From positions 1-64,000 of the forward strand of contig NZ_JOHS01000033.1 in assembly GCF_000725625.1 (NCBI RefSeq): a stretch of DNA of 64,000 bases. The letters run 5' to 3'. This document shows, piece after piece, positions 1 through 7,698 of this stretch. Made by a program: the position numbers and the translations under genes. Within the stretch, counting starts at the first letter, position 1; each line of letters starts with the position of its first letter. The notes under the pieces were generated by a model. The model made no database searches, was not told the DNA's origin, and worked only from the letters and a program-made list of their open reading frames with translations. The DNA comes from Streptomyces sp. NRRL F-6676 (GTDB lineage Bacteria > Actinomycetota > Actinomycetes > Streptomycetales > Streptomycetaceae).

Positions 1-40
1 CCCCCCCCCCAGCCGCCCCGCAGGGGCTGAGCCGCCTCCG

Positions 41-802
41 TCAGGACGCGCGCCGTTCCGGCGTGGGGTCGATCTCCACGCCGCCCGCGTCGCCGAATGT
101 CAGGCGGCAGGTGTCCGCCCGGTACGTGGCGACCGATACCGCCGCTGTGCGGCCGGCCGCGTAGAAGCGGGTGGTGACGACCAGGACCGGCGAGCCGGGG
201 AGCCGGTCGAGTTCCTTCGCGTCCTCCGCGCTCGCGGAGCCGAGCTCCACCGCGCGGTACTCGCCCTCCAGTTCCAGCCGGTGCAGCTCGCGCAGCACCG
301 CACGCGCGCGGGCCGCGCCGGAGGGGGCGTCGATGCCCGAGAGGGCGGGCACGGAGGCCTCCGGGACGTACAGCAGTTCGGCGGCCACGGGCTGGCCGTG
401 CGACACCCGGGTGCGTCGTACCGTGTGGACGTCCTCGTCGCGCCCGGTCTCCAGCAGTTCCGTCACCGCGGCCGGCGCCGGGGCGGCCTGGCAGTCGACG
501 GCCTGCCAGGCGTCGTCCCCCTCGCCCGGCCAGGTCTGTTCCTCGGAGCCGACGGCCACCCCCATGCGCGGCGGCGCGACCGTCGTGCCGACGCCCCGGC
601 GGCGCTGGAGCCTGCCCTCCAGTTCGAGCTGCTCGAGCGCCTGCCGCAACGTGGCCCGGGCGACGCCGAAACGCGCCGCCAGATCACGCTCGTTGGGCAG
701 GATCTCGCCCACCGAGAACTCCGAGTCGAGCGCCTCCGTGAGCACGTTCTTCAGATGCCAGTACTTCGGCTCCGGCACCGTCTCCAGCTGCGTGGTCCCC
801 AC
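41..802 (-). CDS. GntR-family regulator, HutC/DasR-like, with UTRA domain
   Basis: A 253-aa protein. Residues 12-76 form a GntR winged helix (recognition region around DLAARFGVARATLRQ). Residues from about 100 to the end match the UTRA ligand-binding fold that in this family senses sugar phosphates, histidine derivatives and similar effectors. The start is GTG at 802, chosen because GGAGGA lies just upstream on the minus strand. The promoter at 878-906 is embedded in palindromes, which suggests autoregulation. No target operon is visible in the window, so the effector is unknown. Family assignment is firm; a specific function is not claimed. Confidence 0.9.
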   Translation of the reverse strand: MGTTQLETVPEPKYWHLKNVLTEALDSEFSVGEILPNERDLAARFGVARATLRQALEQLELEGRLQRRRGVGTTVAPPRMGVAVGSEEQTWPGEGDDAWQAVDCQAAPAPAAVTELLETGRDEDVHTVRRTRVSHGQPVAAELLYVPEASVPALSGIDAPSGAARARAVLRELHRLELEGEYRAVELGSASAEDAKELDRLPGSPVLVVTTRFYAAGRTAAVSVATYRADTCRLTFGDAGGVEIDPTPERRAS

Positions 803-875
803 CCTGTCCTCCGCATTCGCCGTGACCCGGCGGCGTTTTGGCGCCCTTGTTTATTAAAGGTTGTTGCACTTCTCT

Positions 876-912
876 GGACCATAAAACGGTCCCCACCCTT
901 GGTCAAGACCAA
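876..912 (-). promoter_or_regulatory. Promoter of the GntR gene overlapped by dre-like palindromes
   Basis: On the minus strand a -35 TTGACC (906-901) and a -10 TATGGT (883-878) are 17 bp apart, about 75 nt before the GTG start. The -35 lies inside TTGGTCTTGACCAA (899-912), which matches 11 of 12 core positions of the TGGTCTAGACCA element known for DasR. A second inverted repeat, GGACC-N7-GGTCC (876-892), covers the -10. The hexamers and repeats are seen directly; that the GntR protein itself or DasR binds here is inference. The rest of the 803-1218 gap shows no gene; an AAGGAG ribosome site precedes 1219. Confidence 0.6.
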
Positions 913-1218
913 TCGGGCAACCCGGGAAATTCCCGGAGACTCGCGCTCGGCGCGGCCCGCCGGGCGTGCGCGCCTCCGGCATGGAAGACGTCGTCGACGC
1001 CCGCCAGGTCCCCCCACCCCACGAATTGCCGGCCCGGCCCCCTCCGGCACGCGCCCATCCCACCGTGCCGCCACCCAACGTGTCCAGGTGTCCACGAACG
1101 AGTGACCGGACATCGCCGTTGGTTGCGCGCGGTTCACGCCAACCAGGGGCTACCCGTCAGTAGCCGCTGCTGACAAGCTGTCTACGAGGTCGACCGCCCA
1201 CAGACAAGGAGCAGCAGC

Positions 1219-2045
1219 ATGGCCACGGTGTCCTTCGACGTCCCCTCGCCCCACGGTCCCCGCACCCTCACCCTCTCCTACGCGCGCGTGGGCACCGGTG
1301 AGCCGCTTCTGCTGCTGCACGGCATCGGGCACCACCGGCAGGCCTGGGACCCGGTCGTCGACATCCTGGCCACCGAGCGGGACGTCATAGCCGTCGACCT
1401 CCCCGGCTTCGGCGCCTCCGACCCGCTGCCCGACGGCCTGCGGCACGACCTGCCGACCGTGAAACCGCGCTCGGCGCGCTCTGCGAGGCACTGGGCCTCG
1501 ACCGCCCGCACGTCGCCGGGAACTCGCTGGGCGGTCTGCTCGCCCTGGAGCTGGGCCGCGAGAAGCGCGTACGGTCCGTCACCGCGCTGTCCCCCGCCGG
1601 GTTCTGGACGCCGGTCGAACGGCGGTACGCCTTCGGGATCCTGGCGGCGATGCGGCAGGCGGCGCGGCGGCTGCCGCTGCCGGTGGTGGAACGGCTGTCG
1701 CGGTCCGCGGCCGGGCGCACGGTGCTGACCAGCACCATCTACGCCCGCCCCGGCCGCCGTTCGCCCGAGGCCGTCGTCGCCGAGACACTCGCCCTGGCCC
1801 GCGCGCAGGGGTTCACCGAGACCCTGCGCGCGGGCGCCACCGTGCAGTTCACGGACGACCTCCCCGACCTGCCCGTCACCGTGGCCTGGGGCACCAAGGA
1901 CCGGCTGCTGGTCCGCCGCCAGGGCGTCCGGGCCAAGCAGATCATCCCCGGCGCCCGGCTGGTCCGGCTGCCCGGCTGCGGCCACGTCCCGATGAACGAC
2001 GATCCGGCGCTGGTCGCCCGCATCCTGCTGGACGGCAGCCGCTGA
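1219..2045 (+). pseudogene. Alpha/beta-hydrolase gene with an internal frameshift
   Basis: The first 80 or so codons (ATG at 1219 behind AAGGAG) encode an alpha/beta-hydrolase N-terminus with the oxyanion motif LLLLHGIG and DLPGFGASD. At about 1461-1468 one base appears to be missing. The remainder of the enzyme continues in another frame, with the nucleophile elbow GNSLGG at 1515-1535, the acid region AWGTKDRLL and the histidine in GCGHVPMND, ending at 2045. Joined, the two parts make a normal-length enzyme of about 275 aa. Either the gene is recently inactivated or the reference has a single-base error. Substrate unknown. Confidence 0.8.
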
Positions 2046-2084
2046 GGGCACGGCGAGCCGTCGGCCCGCACGCACCGCTCCGTT

Positions 2085-2106
2085 GTTCACTTGGCGTTAG
2101 CGCGGG
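2085..2106 (+). promoter_or_regulatory. PHO-box-like direct repeat upstream of phoD
   Basis: GTTCACTTGGC followed directly by GTTAGCGCGGG resembles the two 11-bp direct-repeat units (consensus GTTCACC plus four less conserved bases) bound by Streptomyces PhoP. The first unit is a good match, the second weak. The position 143 bp before a PhoD-type phosphatase start fits phosphate control. The motif is seen; PhoP binding is inferred. Confidence 0.4.
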
Positions 2107-2134
2107 CGCCGTGGGGCGCCAGTAGTTGTGGCTG

Positions 2135-2223
2135 TGCCCATCGGCCGTGCCTCGGCCGTGCCCACCGGTCGTACGCGTCGGCCGTGCCCCTCAGCCGTAC
2201 CCGCCGGCCGTGCCCGTCGCCCG
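2135..2223 (+). repeat. 13-bp tandem repeat array in the phoD leader
   Basis: Seven consecutive units follow the pattern TGCCCNNCGGCCG. Six are 13 bp and one is 11 bp. The array ends 11 bp before the AGGAGG ribosome site of phoD, so it lies in the untranslated leader. Two of the units start TAC rather than TGC. No function is assigned. Confidence 0.75.
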
Positions 2224-2248
2224 AGAGCCTCCCCAGGAGGGACCCGTC

Positions 2249-3835
2249 ATGCCACACCTCCCGTCACCGGCCCGCCGCAGCGTGCTGCGCGGTGCGCTCG
2301 CCGTCTCCGCCGCCTCCGCCGTGCCCACCGCGCTCGGCGCGGCGCCGGCCTTCGCCCGGTCCGGGCGGCCGGCGGCCTCCTGGGGCGTGCAGGCCGGGGA
2401 CGTCACCGCGCACTCCGGGCTGATCTGGGTCCGCTCGGACCGCCCTGCCCGGATGATCGTCGAGACCGCCGCCACCGAATCCTTCCGCGGTGCGCACCGC
2501 TGGCACGGCCCGCTCCTGGGCCCCGGCACCGACCTCACCGGCACCACCCGGCTGCACGGACTGCCCGCCGGCGAGCAGATCCACTACCGGGTGCTGCTCG
2601 CCGACCCGGACGATCCGCGCCGCACCGGCGAGCCGGTGACCGGCACCTTCCGCACCACCCCGGCGGGGCGCCGGCGCGGGGTGCGGTTCCTGTGGTCGGG
2701 CGACCTCGCGGGCCAGGGCTGGGGCATCAATCCGGACCTGGGCGGCTACCGCATCTACGACGCGATGGCGAGACTGGACCCGGACTTCTTCCTGTGCAGC
2801 GGCGACAACATCTACGCCGACGGGCCGATCTCCGCCACCGCCACCCTCCCCGACGGCTCCACCTGGCGGAACATCACCACGGAGGAGAAGTCCAAGGTCG
2901 CGGAGACGCTGGCCGAGTACCGCGGCAACTTCCGCTACAACCTGCTCGACGACAACCTGCGCCGGTTCAACGCGCAGGTGCCCTCGATCGTCCAGTGGGA
3001 CGACCACGAGGTGCGCAACAACTGGTATCCGGGCGAGGTGATCGCCGACTCGGTGACCGCGTACACCGAGAAGCGCCTGGACGTGCTCGCCGCCCGCGCC
3101 CGTCGCGCGTTCAGCGAGTACTTCCCGCTCTCCACGCTGTCGCCGGGCGACCGGAACGGCCGGGTGTACCGGGTCATGCGGCACGGCCCGCTGCTCGACG
3201 TGTTCGTCCTCGACATGCGCACCTACCGCAACGCCAACTCCCCGGACGCCCAGGCCACCGACCCGGTCGGCATCATGGGGGCCGAGCAACTGGCCTGGCT
3301 AAAGCGGGAGCTGAAGCGGTCGAGGGCGGTGTGGAAGGTGATCGCCGCGGACATGCCGCTCGGCCTGGTCGTGCCGGACACCACCGAGGGACGGCCGAAC
3401 TACGAAGCGGTCGCGCAGGGCGACCCCGGCAAGCCGCTCGGGCGGGAGTTGCAGATCGCCGAGCTGCTGCGGTACGTCAAGCACCAGCGGATCACCGGCA
3501 CGGTGTGGCTGACGGCGGACGTGCACCACACCTCGGCGCAGCACTACCAGCCCTCGCGGGCCGCGTTCACCGATTTCGAGCCGTTCTGGGAGTTCGTCTC
3601 GGGTCCGCTCAACGCGGGCGCGTTCCCGGCGAGCGACCTGGACGGCACGTTCGGCCCGGAGCGGGTCTTCGTGAAGGCGCCCACCGCGTCGAACGTGTCA
3701 CCGGCGGAGGGCTACCAGTTCTTCGGCGAGGTCGACATCGACGGCGGCAGCGGGGAGTTGACGGTCCGGCTGCGTGAGCAGGACGGCAGTGTGCTGTTCA
3801 CGCAGGTGTTGCAGCCGGGTCTGGTCGGTCAGTGA
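2249..3835 (+). CDS. phoD: Alkaline phosphatase D family (PhoD), Tat-exported
   Basis: A 528-aa secreted phosphodiesterase/phosphatase of the PhoD family, releasing phosphate outside the membrane. Residues 9-10 are the twin arginines (ARRSVLRG), followed by a hydrophobic stretch ending in APAFA, a Tat signal. A PhoD N-terminal beta domain spans about 43-140. The metallophosphatase domain follows, with SGDNIYAD near 183, WDDHE near 249 and DVHHTS near 424. The start ATG at 2249 is set by AGGAGG 8 bp upstream; longer readings run into the tandem repeat. Probably monocistronic, with a strong hairpin behind it. Phosphate-responsive expression is suggested by the PHO-box-like site upstream. Confidence 0.93.
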   Translation: MPHLPSPARRSVLRGALAVSAASAVPTALGAAPAFARSGRPAASWGVQAGDVTAHSGLIWVRSDRPARMIVETAATESFRGAHRWHGPLLGPGTDLTGTTRLHGLPAGEQIHYRVLLADPDDPRRTGEPVTGTFRTTPAGRRRGVRFLWSGDLAGQGWGINPDLGGYRIYDAMARLDPDFFLCSGDNIYADGPISATATLPDGSTWRNITTEEKSKVAETLAEYRGNFRYNLLDDNLRRFNAQVPSIVQWDDHEVRNNWYPGEVIADSVTAYTEKRLDVLAARARRAFSEYFPLSTLSPGDRNGRVYRVMRHGPLLDVFVLDMRTYRNANSPDAQATDPVGIMGAEQLAWLKRELKRSRAVWKVIAADMPLGLVVPDTTEGRPNYEAVAQGDPGKPLGRELQIAELLRYVKHQRITGTVWLTADVHHTSAQHYQPSRAAFTDFEPFWEFVSGPLNAGAFPASDLDGTFGPERVFVKAPTASNVSPAEGYQFFGEVDIDGGSGELTVRLREQDGSVLFTQVLQPGLVGQ

Positions 3836-3886
3836 CGCGTCGGCGCCCGGCGGGGCGGCGGCTCGCGTAGTCTCGGTCGTCACGTC

Positions 3887-3913
3887 GCGCACCGGAGTCA
3901 TCCCCCGGTGCGC
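3887..3913 (+). terminator. Hairpin after phoD
   Basis: GCGCACCGG (3887-3895) and CCGGTGCGC (3905-3913) form a perfect 9-bp stem with a 9-nt loop, 52 bp after the phoD stop. No T-tract follows, as is common for Streptomyces terminators. Confidence 0.55.
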
Positions 3914-4023
3914 GGCGTTCGGTTCCGGTCACGACATGCGCAATAAAGCGGACAGATCGACGCTTTACCGCACAGTCACAGAGCGTTCGTGATCACGCAA
4001 CACGTTTCCTCCACAGTGGTCCT

Positions 4024-5463
4024 ATGACACCGGACTTGTCGAACCTGTCGAAGGCAACGCGCACGAGGAACGGGCGTCCCGTCCACCACTGGCGGCGGGA
4101 CCTCGTCGAGCTGGCGGCGCTGTTCACGGCGGTCGCCGTGGCCGACGCCGTCGCCAACACGGTGGGGCACGGGCCGGACGGGCCCATGCTGCTCGTCCTC
4201 TCCGCCGTGGGCCTGGTCGCCACGGCCGTCTTCCACGTGTGGTGGTCACGCCGCCACGGTCACGCCCCGCCCAGTGGCGATACCGGCGCCCGGCCGCCCG
4301 CCCCCGGCGGTGCGGAGCGGGCCGGGCCGACCGGGTCCGACGCGGTGGCCGAGGCCACCGGGGCGGCCGCGCTGTGGCGGATGCGGACGACGGTACGGGA
4401 CGAGCCGGGCGCGCTCGCCGCGCTGTGCGCCGCGCTGGCCGGGCACGGCGTCGACATCCTGAGCCTGCAAACGCATCCGCTGGCCGAGGGCGTCGTCGAC
4501 GAGTTCCTGCTGCGCGGCCCCGCCGGGCTGACCGCCGCCGAGGTCACCCGGTCGGTGGCGGCGGCCGGCGGGCGGGGCACCTGGATCGAGCGCGCCGACG
4601 CCCACGATCTGGTGGACGCCCCCGCCCGGGTACTCGCCCTGGCCACCCGTACGGCCCTGGACGCGGCGGAACTCCCGCTCGCGCTGCGGCAGTTGCTGGG
4701 CCGCTGCACCATCCGCTCCATGCCCGCCGGCGCCGCCGGACGCGCCGTGCAGGACACGCCGGTGGAGGGCACCCTGGAGGAGACCGTCATGCGGCTGCGG
4801 GCGCCGGAGGGCGGAGTGATCACCGTGGAGCGGCCGTTTCCGCCGTTCACGCCGACGGAGTTCGCCCGGGCCCGGGCCCTGGTCGAACTGGACGCGCGGC
4901 TCGGCCCCCGGGTGCCGGACGGGCAGGACGTGCTCACGCTGCCCGAGGGCAACGCGCTCACCGTGCGCCGGGCCGACGTCTCCGACCTGCCGGCGGCCCG
5001 GGCGATGCACGAGCGCTGCTCGGCGCACACGCTGCGCATGCGGTACCACGGCCCGGTCGGCGACGCCGACCGCTACCTCGACCACCTGCTCAGCCCCCGG
5101 TTCGGCCGCACGCTGGCGGCCCGCACCGCGTCGGGGCGGATCGTCGGGCTCGGCCATCTGCTGTGGGACGGCGACGAGACGGAGGTCGCGCTGCTGGTCG
5201 AGGACGCCTGGCAGCGGCGGGGCGTCGGCGGCCTGCTCCTCGGGCGGCTGGTCGCGATGGCGGTGGAGGCGGGCTGCGAGAACGTGTACGCCGTGACCCA
5301 GGCGTCCAACACGGGCATGGTCGCCGCGATGCGGGCGCTGGGGCTGCCCCTCGACTACCAGGTCGAGGAGGGCACCCTCGTCGTCACCGCCCGCCTGGCG
5401 GCGGCCCCGGCGGTCGCCCACGACACGGCGGGGGCGCACGGCGACGGGGCCGTACGGGACTGA
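4024..5463 (+). CDS. Membrane-anchored ACT-domain plus GNAT acetyltransferase fusion
   Basis: A 479-aa protein with an unusual architecture. Two predicted membrane helices (about 27-48 and 54-75) are followed by a Pro/Gly linker, an ACT-type regulatory domain (about 120-190, starting LWRMRTTVRDEPGALAALCAAL), a middle region, and a C-terminal GNAT acetyltransferase domain (about 315-455; acetyl-CoA loop QRRGVGGLLL). ACT domains bind amino acids in known enzymes, so amino acid-controlled acetylation is plausible. The substrate is unknown and no partner gene is adjacent. Domain calls are from sequence pattern. The ATG at 4024 has no clear ribosome site; CACAGT lies 6 bp before it, so a leaderless message is possible. 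Confidence 0.8.
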   Translation: MTPDLSNLSKATRTRNGRPVHHWRRDLVELAALFTAVAVADAVANTVGHGPDGPMLLVLSAVGLVATAVFHVWWSRRHGHAPPSGDTGARPPAPGGAERAGPTGSDAVAEATGAAALWRMRTTVRDEPGALAALCAALAGHGVDILSLQTHPLAEGVVDEFLLRGPAGLTAAEVTRSVAAAGGRGTWIERADAHDLVDAPARVLALATRTALDAAELPLALRQLLGRCTIRSMPAGAAGRAVQDTPVEGTLEETVMRLRAPEGGVITVERPFPPFTPTEFARARALVELDARLGPRVPDGQDVLTLPEGNALTVRRADVSDLPAARAMHERCSAHTLRMRYHGPVGDADRYLDHLLSPRFGRTLAARTASGRIVGLGHLLWDGDETEVALLVEDAWQRRGVGGLLLGRLVAMAVEAGCENVYAVTQASNTGMVAAMRALGLPLDYQVEEGTLVVTARLAAAPAVAHDTAGAHGDGAVRD

Positions 5464-5497
5464 CCCGGCTGGTGCGGCCCCGGCTCGGCCGGAGGCC

Positions 5498-5835
5498 GCA
5501 CCGCCGTCACCCCGGGTCGGCCCGGGGCGGCACCACTCTCACCACGGGTGCGGCCCGGGGCCTCACCGCCGTCACTGCGGGGCCGCCCCGGGCCACACCC
5601 GTCACCGCAGGTCCGCCCGGGCCACCCCGCCGTCACCACAGGCCCGCCCGAGGCCGCACCCGTCACCACAGGTCCCGCCCGAGGCCGCACCCGTCACCGC
5701 AGGTCCCGCCCGAGCCCGCACCACTCTCACCACAGGCCCGCCCGGGGCCGCACCCGTCACCACAGGCCCCGCCCGAGCCCGCACCACTCTCACCGCAGGC
5801 CCGCCCGGGCCGGACCGCCGTCACCGCGCGGTTTC
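5498..5835. repeat. Array of about ten 31-32-bp GC-rich tandem repeats
   Basis: Between two convergent genes, about 10.5 degenerate units follow the pattern GCACC-(CG/ACT)-TCACC-N-CAGG-N-CCGCCCG-N-GGCC, directly adjacent with no unique spacers. The last unit runs into the 3' end of the transsulfuration gene. Variants alternate between CCGTCACC and ACTCTCACC forms. The array fills the whole 5464-5820 gap, which contains no gene. It may act as a bidirectional transcription stop or be a neutral expansion. Confidence 0.85.
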
Positions 5836-7056
5836 GCGGCCCGCCGCGATGCGTTCCTCCCCCGCGCCGGCCCCCAGCGCGCCGTCCAGATCCGTCCACA
5901 GATCCTCGACGTCCTCCAGGCCGACCGACAGCCGCAGCAGCCGGTCGGTGACGCCGGCGTCCCGGCGGTCCCCCGCGTCGACGATGCGGTGGCTGATCGA
6001 CGCCGGGTGCTGGATCAGCGTGTCGACGCTGCCCAGGCTCACCGCCGGGGTGATCAGCCGGACCCCGGCGATCACCTCGTGCGGGTCGCCGTGCACCTCG
6101 AAGGCGATCATCGCGCCGCCGATGCGCGGATAGCGGACGCGGGCCACGCGCGGGTCGGCCGCGAGCCGCCGGGCCAGTTCCGCGGCGGTGGCGGACGCCG
6201 CCCGCACCCGTACCGGCAGCGTCGACAGGCCCCGCAGCAGCAGATAACCGGCCAGCGGATGCAGGACACCGCCCGTGGCGAACCGGATCTGCCGCAGCCG
6301 CCGGGCGGACTCCTCGTCGCACGCGACGACCCCGCCCATCACGTCGCCGTGCCCGCCGAGGTACTTGGTCGCGCTGTGCAGCACCAGCCGCGCCCCCTGC
6401 CCGGCGGGCCGCTGGAGCACGGGCGTGGCGAAGGTGTTGTCGACGAGCAGCGGCACGGAACCGCACGCGTGGGCGACGGCCCGCAGGTCGGCCTCGGCGA
6501 GCGTGGGGTTGGCCGGGGTCTCGATCATCACGAGCCCGGTGTCGGGGCGCAGCGCGTCCGCGATGCCGGCCGGGTCGGTCCAGGTCACCTCGGAGCCCAG
6601 CAGCCCGGCGGTGAGCAGATGGTCGCTGCACCCGTACAGCGGCCGTACGGCGACGACGTGCCGCAGCCCGGCCGCGCCCCGGGCGAGCAGGACGGCGCTG
6701 AGCGCGGCCATTCCGGTGGCGAAGGCGACCGCGCTCTCGGTCCCCTCCAGCCGGGCGAGCGCGTGTTCGAACCGGGCGACGGTCGGGTTGCCGAGCCGCC
6801 CGTACACCGGCGGCCCCTCCGGCTCCGCGCCCTCCGCGGCGAAGGCGTCGATGCGGGCGGCCTCGCCCCGGCTGTCGGCGCTGGGATAGGTGGTGGACAG
6901 GTCGAGGGGCGGGGCGTGCAGCCCCAGGGCGGCGAGGTCCTCCCGTCCGGCGTGCACCGCCTCGGTGTCCGGGGACCGGGCGGGGAGGGGAACGGCGGAG
7001 AGGGCGTGCTCGTGCCGCCGCGGGCCGTCGTACGTGTCACGCGTACCGAAGTCCAT
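5821..7056 (-). CDS. Cys/Met-metabolism PLP enzyme (cystathionine gamma-synthase/lyase family)
   Basis: A 411-aa fold-type-I PLP enzyme of the transsulfuration family, which includes cystathionine gamma-synthase and lyase and methionine gamma-lyase. The PLP lysine is in SATKYLGGH at about residue 231. YGRLGNPTV near the N-terminus and the TSSTL-like region near the C-terminus (VSLGSVDTLIQHPAS) are family hallmarks. The ATG at 7056 is 60 bp from the divergent Lrp regulator, which probably controls it. The exact reaction cannot be told apart by eye. Its stop codon lies inside the last unit of the tandem repeat array. Confidence 0.85.
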   Translation of the reverse strand: MDFGTRDTYDGPRRHEHALSAVPLPARSPDTEAVHAGREDLAALGLHAPPLDLSTTYPSADSRGEAARIDAFAAEGAEPEGPPVYGRLGNPTVARFEHALARLEGTESAVAFATGMAALSAVLLARGAAGLRHVVAVRPLYGCSDHLLTAGLLGSEVTWTDPAGIADALRPDTGLVMIETPANPTLAEADLRAVAHACGSVPLLVDNTFATPVLQRPAGQGARLVLHSATKYLGGHGDVMGGVVACDEESARRLRQIRFATGGVLHPLAGYLLLRGLSTLPVRVRAASATAAELARRLAADPRVARVRYPRIGGAMIAFEVHGDPHEVIAGVRLITPAVSLGSVDTLIQHPASISHRIVDAGDRRDAGVTDRLLRLSVGLEDVEDLWTDLDGALGAGAGEERIAAGRETAR

Positions 7057-7116
7057 GCACGGCAGACTGAACAGCGGCCGGACTTTCGAGGGATGACTCC
7101 GTGCTACGTTCGCCGC

Positions 7117-7623
7117 ATGTCCGATTCCGTCGTACTGGATCCGGTGGACCTCCATCTGCTGCGGCTGTTGCAGAACGACGCCCGGACCCCCTACCGGGAC
7201 CTCGCCGCACAGGTCGGGGTGGCGCCGTCGACCTGTCTGGACCGGGTGAACCGGCTGCGCCGCTCGGGGGTGATCGTCGGCCACCGGCTGCGGCTGGATG
7301 TGGCCAGGCTGGGGCGCGGGCTCCAGGCCCTGCTGTCGGTGCAGGTCAGGCCGCACCGGCGGGAGCTGGTGGGGCCGTTCGTCGAACGGATCCGGGCACT
7401 GCCGGAGGCGCTGACGGTCTTCCACCTCACCGGACCCGACGACTACCTCGTGCATGTCGCCGTCGCGGACATGGCCGATCTGCAACGGCTGGTCCTGGAC
7501 GAGTTCACGGCCCGCCGTGAGGTGGCCCGGGTGGAGACCCGGCTGATCTTCCAGCAGTGGGAGTGCGGACCGCTCCTGCCGCCCAGGCGCGAGGCGCCGT
7601 CGGGGCCGACCGCACGGGGATGA
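7117..7623 (+). CDS. Lrp/AsnC-family regulator
   Basis: A 168-aa regulator. An AsnC helix-turn-helix occupies about residues 8-55 (LLRLLQNDARTPYRDLAAQVGVAPST), followed by the RAM/ActR ligand-binding domain containing LTGPDDYLVHVAVADM. It is divergent from the transsulfuration enzyme with a 60-bp gap flanked by GCACGG (7057) and CCGTGC (7099). Lrp proteins with this context usually sense an amino acid made or used by the neighbour. Start ATG at 7117 follows from the domain boundary. Confidence 0.9.
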   Translation: MSDSVVLDPVDLHLLRLLQNDARTPYRDLAAQVGVAPSTCLDRVNRLRRSGVIVGHRLRLDVARLGRGLQALLSVQVRPHRRELVGPFVERIRALPEALTVFHLTGPDDYLVHVAVADMADLQRLVLDEFTARREVARVETRLIFQQWECGPLLPPRREAPSGPTARG

Positions 7624-7698
7624 GTTCCGGGCAGTACGGACGGAGAGACACCGGCCCCCTGCTGACGCGGGCGGTCCTTCCGTACGAGGATGGTCCGC

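Noticed and set aside
5498..5835. Possible CRISPR array
   Set aside because: Units are directly adjacent with no unique spacers, degenerate, and no cas gene is present.
4239..5951. A 570-codon plus-strand frame overlapping the ACT-GNAT gene
   Set aside because: It is Arg/Ala/Pro-rich shadow coding typical of high-GC DNA, with no domain motif, and it continues through the tandem repeat array.
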